From the NCBI GenBank assembly GCA_963920665.1, contig OY987265.1, positions 39,313,001 through 39,377,000 on the forward strand: a DNA stretch of 64,000 nt, read 5' to 3'. The notes beneath the pieces were generated by a model. It saw only the letters and a list, made by a program, of their open reading frames with translations. It was not told where the DNA came from and ran no database searches. Positions 59,182-64,000 of the stretch are shown in pieces; within the stretch, counting starts at the first letter, position 1, and the number at the start of each line of letters is the position of its first letter. The position numbers and the translations under genes are program-made. Source of the stretch: Straminergon stramineum (Eukaryota > Streptophyta > Bryopsida > Hypnales > Calliergonaceae).

Positions 59182-61659
59182 TTACTTCCACCGGCTGCCA
59201 CCACGGCTGCGATGCATCTCCAAAATCTGTTCAAGATAAACCGCGTTCCACCTATCTCCACTCTGAGCCAAAATTCTCCGCTTGGCGGTATCTACCACGA
59301 CACTGACAGCACCAAAGCTGTACACTTGGAGGCCCTCATATGTACGCCCTGGTTTGGGCACGAACTGGACATCGTTGTCTCCTGCAAATGCCTCCACCAC
59401 TTCTTTCAAAGGCAACTCTTCTCCAGATCCATCCTCTTCTAAATTAATAGCTGCATGCTGCTTTTGCGGTTGTACATGTGCAGCACCACGGGCTGGCTGG
59501 GGTATATCTTGTAGCCTCTGCTCCGCGGCTCGGAGATACTTCAGTTTGTCCCGTGTCGCCAGTGGAACACTTGGTGTTCGTTCCATACCTTGGTGTATCA
59601 GTTCCAATGCTAGGCTGAGCTGGTGTCGTACCTTCTCGTTGGCCCAAAGCTCCGTTGGCAGCGAGGACTTCCAACCCACAAACCATGCAGTAACCTCTTC
59701 ATAATCTGGACTTGCCCTAAGCCAGTGAAGTAAAACCTGGTGCCACTTAGGGAAAAAATTCACTTCCAAGAGATTCACCATATGATGTAAAGGGACAGCA
59801 GAAACCCAGGCCATAACCCAGTGAAACTGATCCCATATTTGATTGGCAGGGTTTATCACGAAATTTTGCATTGCCTGGATAAGCTTGGGCATGATCGAAC
59901 ACACGATCCGGAGCTCCCAGCTGGCAGGATCGAACACAGTTTTCCAAGGAGAGAGAAGAGCAAGAGCAGATGGGTCCCCTGGTTGCCAATCGACTAGCGC
60001 AGCGTTGATCTTGTATAGAATTGGAACGTAAAGAGGCTCCATTCGTGTACCTAACCAAGGTAGCCAAGGATGAAGCCACGCATGGATAGGCACTTCCTCA
60101 CGTCGGGGATCCCACGCGTCTACGGCAGCAGTTAACTTCGGCATAACAACTCCTTCAAGAAGATTCTGTTTAACAACTCCAGGAAGCACCTTATCCCAAG
60201 CTTCGAGAAACCTCAGAATCGGCTCGGGATTCCGAGGTTGCCACACATTAGTAATGGCCAAACGAACATGTGGGAATACAACCTCAAGGACTAGCTGAAG
60301 ATAAGGTGAGTTGTCAACATCCTGGAATATTGCCCGGTCGTTTGCTTCCTTTTCCTGCAGAAGCTTCTGCCATGCAGCCATAGCTTCGATCCCATGCTGA
60401 GGTTGCAGAAATGGTTGCCAGCCTCTGAAGAGGTTGGACATCAACGGGAGCGAGAACGAAAGGGCTATGATTTCAACACTGAATAACTTGTACTCTTCCC
60501 GATATGAGTACTTAATCCTCGCAAATGCATTGGCCAAATTTTCCAAACTCATTCCTCCCTCCGCAGCCTGTCTACGGATCTGCTCAAGAGATGACATCAC
60601 AGCCTCCATGACAGCAATCTGCTTCCCCTGTGCGCTAACGGCAGTTTCCAGCCGCTCTCTGTCTTTGTTCAGAATCAGCACCGTATCCCTTTCATTCTGC
60701 AACCTCTGATTGTATGCTTGAACCTCGGCCTCCGTCATGTCGACAATTAACCGGAGGTTATGTTGCAACTCAGGCATCGGAGTGTTATCCTCAATTGCAG
60801 TCTGCTCAGCATTCAAATTCTTCAAATTCGTTAACAGCCTAGGCTGGGGACCACGCATATCGAGAACCGTCTGCTGCTGGAGAATTCCTCCATTCTGTGC
60901 CTCTTTCTCTGCAATAAGGTCAGCTGCAGTACGAAGCTCAGCCTTCTTCTCCTTCCCTTTGTTCTTTTTCTTCCACAGTTTCTCCTTAGACTTCGGCTTC
61001 TCAACCACGACCTCTTCGTCCGGTGGCAACATCCCAGGAGGAGGAGGAGGCAACCCGGTTGTGCCGGTTTCCCTAAACTCATTGAATCCCATACCCATAT
61101 TCTTAGGTCGCAGTTTTGCTTCAATGGGCTTCGCAATCCCCTGCTGATTTTTGCCCAAACCTCCACCCTTGTACCCCATCTTCTCCAGCAACTTCGACCC
61201 AATCCCTTTAGAGAACATTTCAAAACCAGGACCAGCAGAACCTGCACCTCCAGATTGGGCAGCTTTCTTAAACCCCTTTTCCCTCTCCATCTCTCGCCTC
61301 TCCGCACCTTCTTTAATCCTCCTCCCAAACGCTGTAGGAAGAAACTCCACCTCTTCTTCAGCACCGACACCATTCGCATGATCCTCTTTCTCCTCCTCCT
61401 TATCAATCTCTTCCGACGGCATGACGGTCCCGGTGGAGACGAAATTGATGGGCTTCGAGAGATCCACCATCTTACCTTCATCACCCCATCGGCGTCTCTT
61501 CCCTGAGTCACCTTCGTAATCGGAATCACTATATTCTTCAACTCCATACAACGCCTCCTCCTTCGTCTTCCGTTTCTTAGATTTTGGCTTCCGGGCGTAG
61601 AAGTCATCGCCTATCCACATCCCATTCTCGTAGTCATTCTCTACACTAAACCGCTCCAT
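59182..61659 (-). CDS. TFIP11 / STIP / NTR1-type G-patch spliceosome-disassembly factor
   Basis: One uninterrupted frame of 825 residues. In this family the protein recruits and activates the DEAH helicase Prp43 through its G-patch to release the excised intron lariat; plant homologues are STIPL1/NTR1. Visible: an acidic/basic N-terminal TIP domain (ENGMWIGDDFYA; LPTAFGRRIKEG at about 107), a G-patch at about 151-196 (KGIGSKLLEKMGYKGGGLGK, then NQQGIAKPIEAKLRPKNMGM), a proline stretch (LPPPPPGMLPP) near 205, a basic Lys-rich linker, a long GCFC-type helical domain (about 370-700, with WDPRREEVPIHAWLHPWLPW and FFPKWHQVLLHWL), and a C-terminal module with LQVYSFGAVSVVVD. Length is normal. It is intron-free, and the start MERFSVEND is the only sensible one. 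Confidence 0.95.
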   Translation of the reverse strand: MERFSVENDYENGMWIGDDFYARKPKSKKRKTKEEALYGVEEYSDSDYEGDSGKRRRWGDEGKMVDLSKPINFVSTGTVMPSEEIDKEEEKEDHANGVGAEEEVEFLPTAFGRRIKEGAERREMEREKGFKKAAQSGGAGSAGPGFEMFSKGIGSKLLEKMGYKGGGLGKNQQGIAKPIEAKLRPKNMGMGFNEFRETGTTGLPPPPPGMLPPDEEVVVEKPKSKEKLWKKKNKGKEKKAELRTAADLIAEKEAQNGGILQQQTVLDMRGPQPRLLTNLKNLNAEQTAIEDNTPMPELQHNLRLIVDMTEAEVQAYNQRLQNERDTVLILNKDRERLETAVSAQGKQIAVMEAVMSSLEQIRRQAAEGGMSLENLANAFARIKYSYREEYKLFSVEIIALSFSLPLMSNLFRGWQPFLQPQHGIEAMAAWQKLLQEKEANDRAIFQDVDNSPYLQLVLEVVFPHVRLAITNVWQPRNPEPILRFLEAWDKVLPGVVKQNLLEGVVMPKLTAAVDAWDPRREEVPIHAWLHPWLPWLGTRMEPLYVPILYKINAALVDWQPGDPSALALLSPWKTVFDPASWELRIVCSIMPKLIQAMQNFVINPANQIWDQFHWVMAWVSAVPLHHMVNLLEVNFFPKWHQVLLHWLRASPDYEEVTAWFVGWKSSLPTELWANEKVRHQLSLALELIHQGMERTPSVPLATRDKLKYLRAAEQRLQDIPQPARGAAHVQPQKQHAAINLEEDGSGEELPLKEVVEAFAGDNDVQFVPKPGRTYEGLQVYSFGAVSVVVDTAKRRILAQSGDRWNAVYLEQILEMHRSRGGSRWK

Positions 61660-61662
61660 GGC

Positions 61663-61685
61663 ATAAACCCTAAACCCTTAGGGAA
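61663..61685. promoter_or_regulatory. Telo-box-like motif upstream of the TFIP11 start
   Basis: TAAACCCTAAACCCTTAGGG sits within about 25 bp upstream of the ATG. AAACCCTA (telo-box) is a known plant promoter/leader element of housekeeping and growth-linked genes. Function here is inferred from position. Confidence 0.55.
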
Positions 61686-62141
61686 AAAAATTAAAATTCA
61701 ATAGAAACCTACAAAAAAATAATTGTAATGACTGGGGGTAGTGTTCTACTAATTACAGAGACAGAGAGTTCATGGTCGTTAATAAAATGTCTCTACAGTT
61801 GTAAGAAATCTGTCATTTGAAGATTTTTCAACTTTATTACACTATATTTATATATGTAAAATTTTGAAGTATTGAAAGTGCTCTCGTATCTTTTAAGTCA
61901 TACATGGGAGTATATATAGATTAAAATATTGTGAGGGCTTTTTCTTATTTTTAAAAGTAAAAGATAGGGTGACTAAAAGTAAAAGATAGGACTTAGTATA
62001 AAAAGTAAAACACAACAATGATGAAATTGAACAATATTTAATTATATCACAACAAATTTTTCCTTGAATTTCATATAGGAATCATTGTTGTGATTTTATA
62101 AAAGTAGACAAAAAAATATAAATAAATATAAATAAATATAA

Positions 62142-62176
<35 letters not shown>

Positions 62177-64000
62177 CATGTGCTTAACATAGATCATGAA
62201 AAAAATAATAGAGGAAATTTTAAAAATATACTAAAAAAATTGAAATATGATAATATGTTATCTATGTATATTCTATCTACACTATTAAAATAGGTGATTG
62301 TTTTTTCTCTAGAATTTATTCAAAAACTTGAATATATACATATGTGTGTATGCATATATTGTATGTGAAAATAGAAAATTATAAATTATAAAAATAGAAT
62401 CTAAAACTAAAACAAATAGAATAAAGACAAATTTTAAAACAATAAAACTTTTTTAAATAAAAAATAAAAATAAAGTCACATATAGTAATCAAAAGAAAAT
62501 GAAATAAAAAAATATTGAAGAAACAAGTTTAGAACATCTACCAAAAAAACTTTGACTAGGTGCTTTGATTCTACCTTTTCACTTTAAATATTCTTAGTAA
62601 ATTCAAAAAAATCAATTTGAAGATAATTTAAAAGATAAATAGTAATAAAAATTAAATGAATTAAATAAACACAATGTAGAGATGTAAAATTAAAATCATT
62701 TCAAGGACAAGAATATTCAAATTAAAATAGCAAAGCAAGAGTTTTTTAATAGTAAACTTTTTTAGAGAAAATCTAAAACCTTTTCTCTAGACACCAAGCC
62801 TTGTACATACATATGTATATTTGGAGTGACATTTGGATCTTAGCAACTGCCAAGTTGACCTCACAATTGATACTTTAATGCTTTTGCATATTAAATGCTA
62901 TCATGTACAATACATTTGAACTTTTGAAGTTATTATTCTAGGATAAAAAGAATATATTAATTAGCAAGTGATCAAAGGTGATAATTCAAAATTAAGTACT
63001 CTAAAGTATATATTACAAGGATACACACATAGATGCAAAGCACTAAAAATTTAAAGATGTAACACTAAGCTAAGGGATCCAAGGATGAGAATTAGTGTAT
63101 AAGGACTTTGAAAAGCACATAAGCAAAAGCACAAACACCAAACTTTGGAAAAATTTAGCACATAGCACTTAGGGATTGTAGGTTTAGTATAAGCACACAA
63201 AAATTTCAAAATTCACATTCACTCATATAAGTGCAACCCACTACTAACAGCAAAGCATTACATGAGCAATAGGATGCAGTGCAAAGTACCACGGAAACAA
63301 GAGATCGAGTAAAAAAGAAATGCAAGTTTAGCAATAGGGCTAATTTATACTAGCTTTAGTTCTAATAGCACTAGAATTAAAACAAAGCACTTGAAAGAAA
63401 AAAAAAATCAAACACTACAAGAAGGTAAATGAGATTTTAAAAGTCATTGAAGTGGTAGCAAGGAACCTTTGCAAATTAGAAAGTATGTAAGCACAAAGAG
63501 CATTTAGTGCACTTTGAATTGAATCAAGAAAGCAAAATATTTCACATTTAACTTCTTTTGGACTAAACATCTACAAGGAGTGTCTCTTCCATTTCTTTGT
63601 GATGATCTCATCTTTAAGGAATACACTACATTGATTTTTGCAAATGCCTCCAGGTTTGCAACTTCATAAGTATTTCAATTCTAACAATTTGATTACTAAA
63701 TGTTTTGGTGTGATTTGCTAGTACAGTTTTAATAAAATAGAAATAGATTGTTTCACTGAAAATAGATAAATTTATATTGTTGTTGGTTCAATTCAAGGCC
63801 TTGATTGATTAGATTTAAAGATACATGTTTACATTATGATCTGAATGTACAAGTTGATATTTGACTACATTGATGTCATTGTGGCTTGAATGGTTGAGTT
63901 TGTGGATTATTTTGAATTGTTGAATGAGATGATCTATCATATTGTCTACTATGACATATTCAGTGATGTCTCATGCTATTGTTGTCTGGTATTGATATCT
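61686..64000. other. AT-rich intergenic DNA to the window end
   Basis: The first few hundred bases hold the presumed TFIP11 promoter. The rest is very AT-rich, with no gene, tRNA or identifiable repeat partner in the window apart from the microsatellite at about 62115-62172. Confidence 0.5.
62115..62172. repeat. AT microsatellite (AATAAATATA)n then (TA)n
   Basis: About three to four units of AATAAATATA run directly into roughly 12 TA dinucleotides. Confidence 0.9.

Noticed and set aside
1..64000. tRNA, rRNA, CRISPR array or bacterial-type operon
   Set aside because: I saw no tRNA cloverleaf with a GGTTCRANNCC-like arm, no rRNA block, and no regularly spaced short repeats. The minisatellite at 1.7 kb has no spacers, and the genes have spliceosomal introns.

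Overview
This is nuclear DNA from a land plant. The genes have GT-AG introns of 100 to 3000 bp. The products include a nine-exon plant-type mitochondrial uncoupling protein, plastid SecY, a CYP85-clan cytochrome P450, a STIP/NTR1-type TFIP11 protein, a trihelix-like factor and a transit-peptide protein. The space between genes is very AT-rich and crowded with small non-autonomous DNA elements. I cannot name the species. A non-seed plant (bryophyte, lycophyte or fern) is possible but not shown.

Layout. 1-1.6 kb: 5' part of an unidentified minus-strand gene, with a 52/59-bp minisatellite just upstream (1711-2080). 3.6-5.4 kb: a hairpin, then a TTAA-ended element carrying a second element nested inside it. 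7.6-11 kb: a plastid SecY gene broken by about four one-base shifts. 11.2-16.7 kb: AT-rich repeats, including a foldback and a Stowaway-like MITE. 17.1-20.1 kb: an intact uncoupling protein gene. 21.6-22.2 kb: a dispersed repeat (second copy at 47.1-47.6 kb). 23.4-25.9 kb, minus: an intact five-exon plastid-targeted SEC-C/YchJ-like gene with tandem repeats in two introns. 26-36 kb: repeat-dominated, with a long inverted repeat and a decayed FCP1-like phosphatase fragment. 36.7-41.6 kb: a P450 pseudogene with three in-frame stops, an internal deletion and a lost haem-ligand cysteine. 43.0-44.3 kb: an unidentified minus-strand gene plus a 430-bp segment repeated at 58 kb. 48.8-51.7 kb, minus: an intact three-exon trihelix-like gene whose first exon contains a 99-bp tandem duplication. 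54.2-56.2 kb: three repeat elements. 58.4-61.7 kb, minus: the 3' end of an unidentified gene, then an intron-free TFIP11/STIP gene. 61.7-64 kb: AT-rich DNA.

The genes form no pathway. This is ordinary plant euchromatin with four intact genes (UCP, SEC-C protein, trihelix factor, TFIP11), two clear pseudogenes (SecY, P450) and several unidentified or broken fragments. I found no new multi-gene system. The most informative structures are the nested elements with a readable empty site, a TTAA-bounded element family, and tandem duplications that copied splice-site or start-codon regions of real genes. Exon joins were worked out by eye from splice consensus, reading phase and family resemblance. 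They have not been tested against transcripts.
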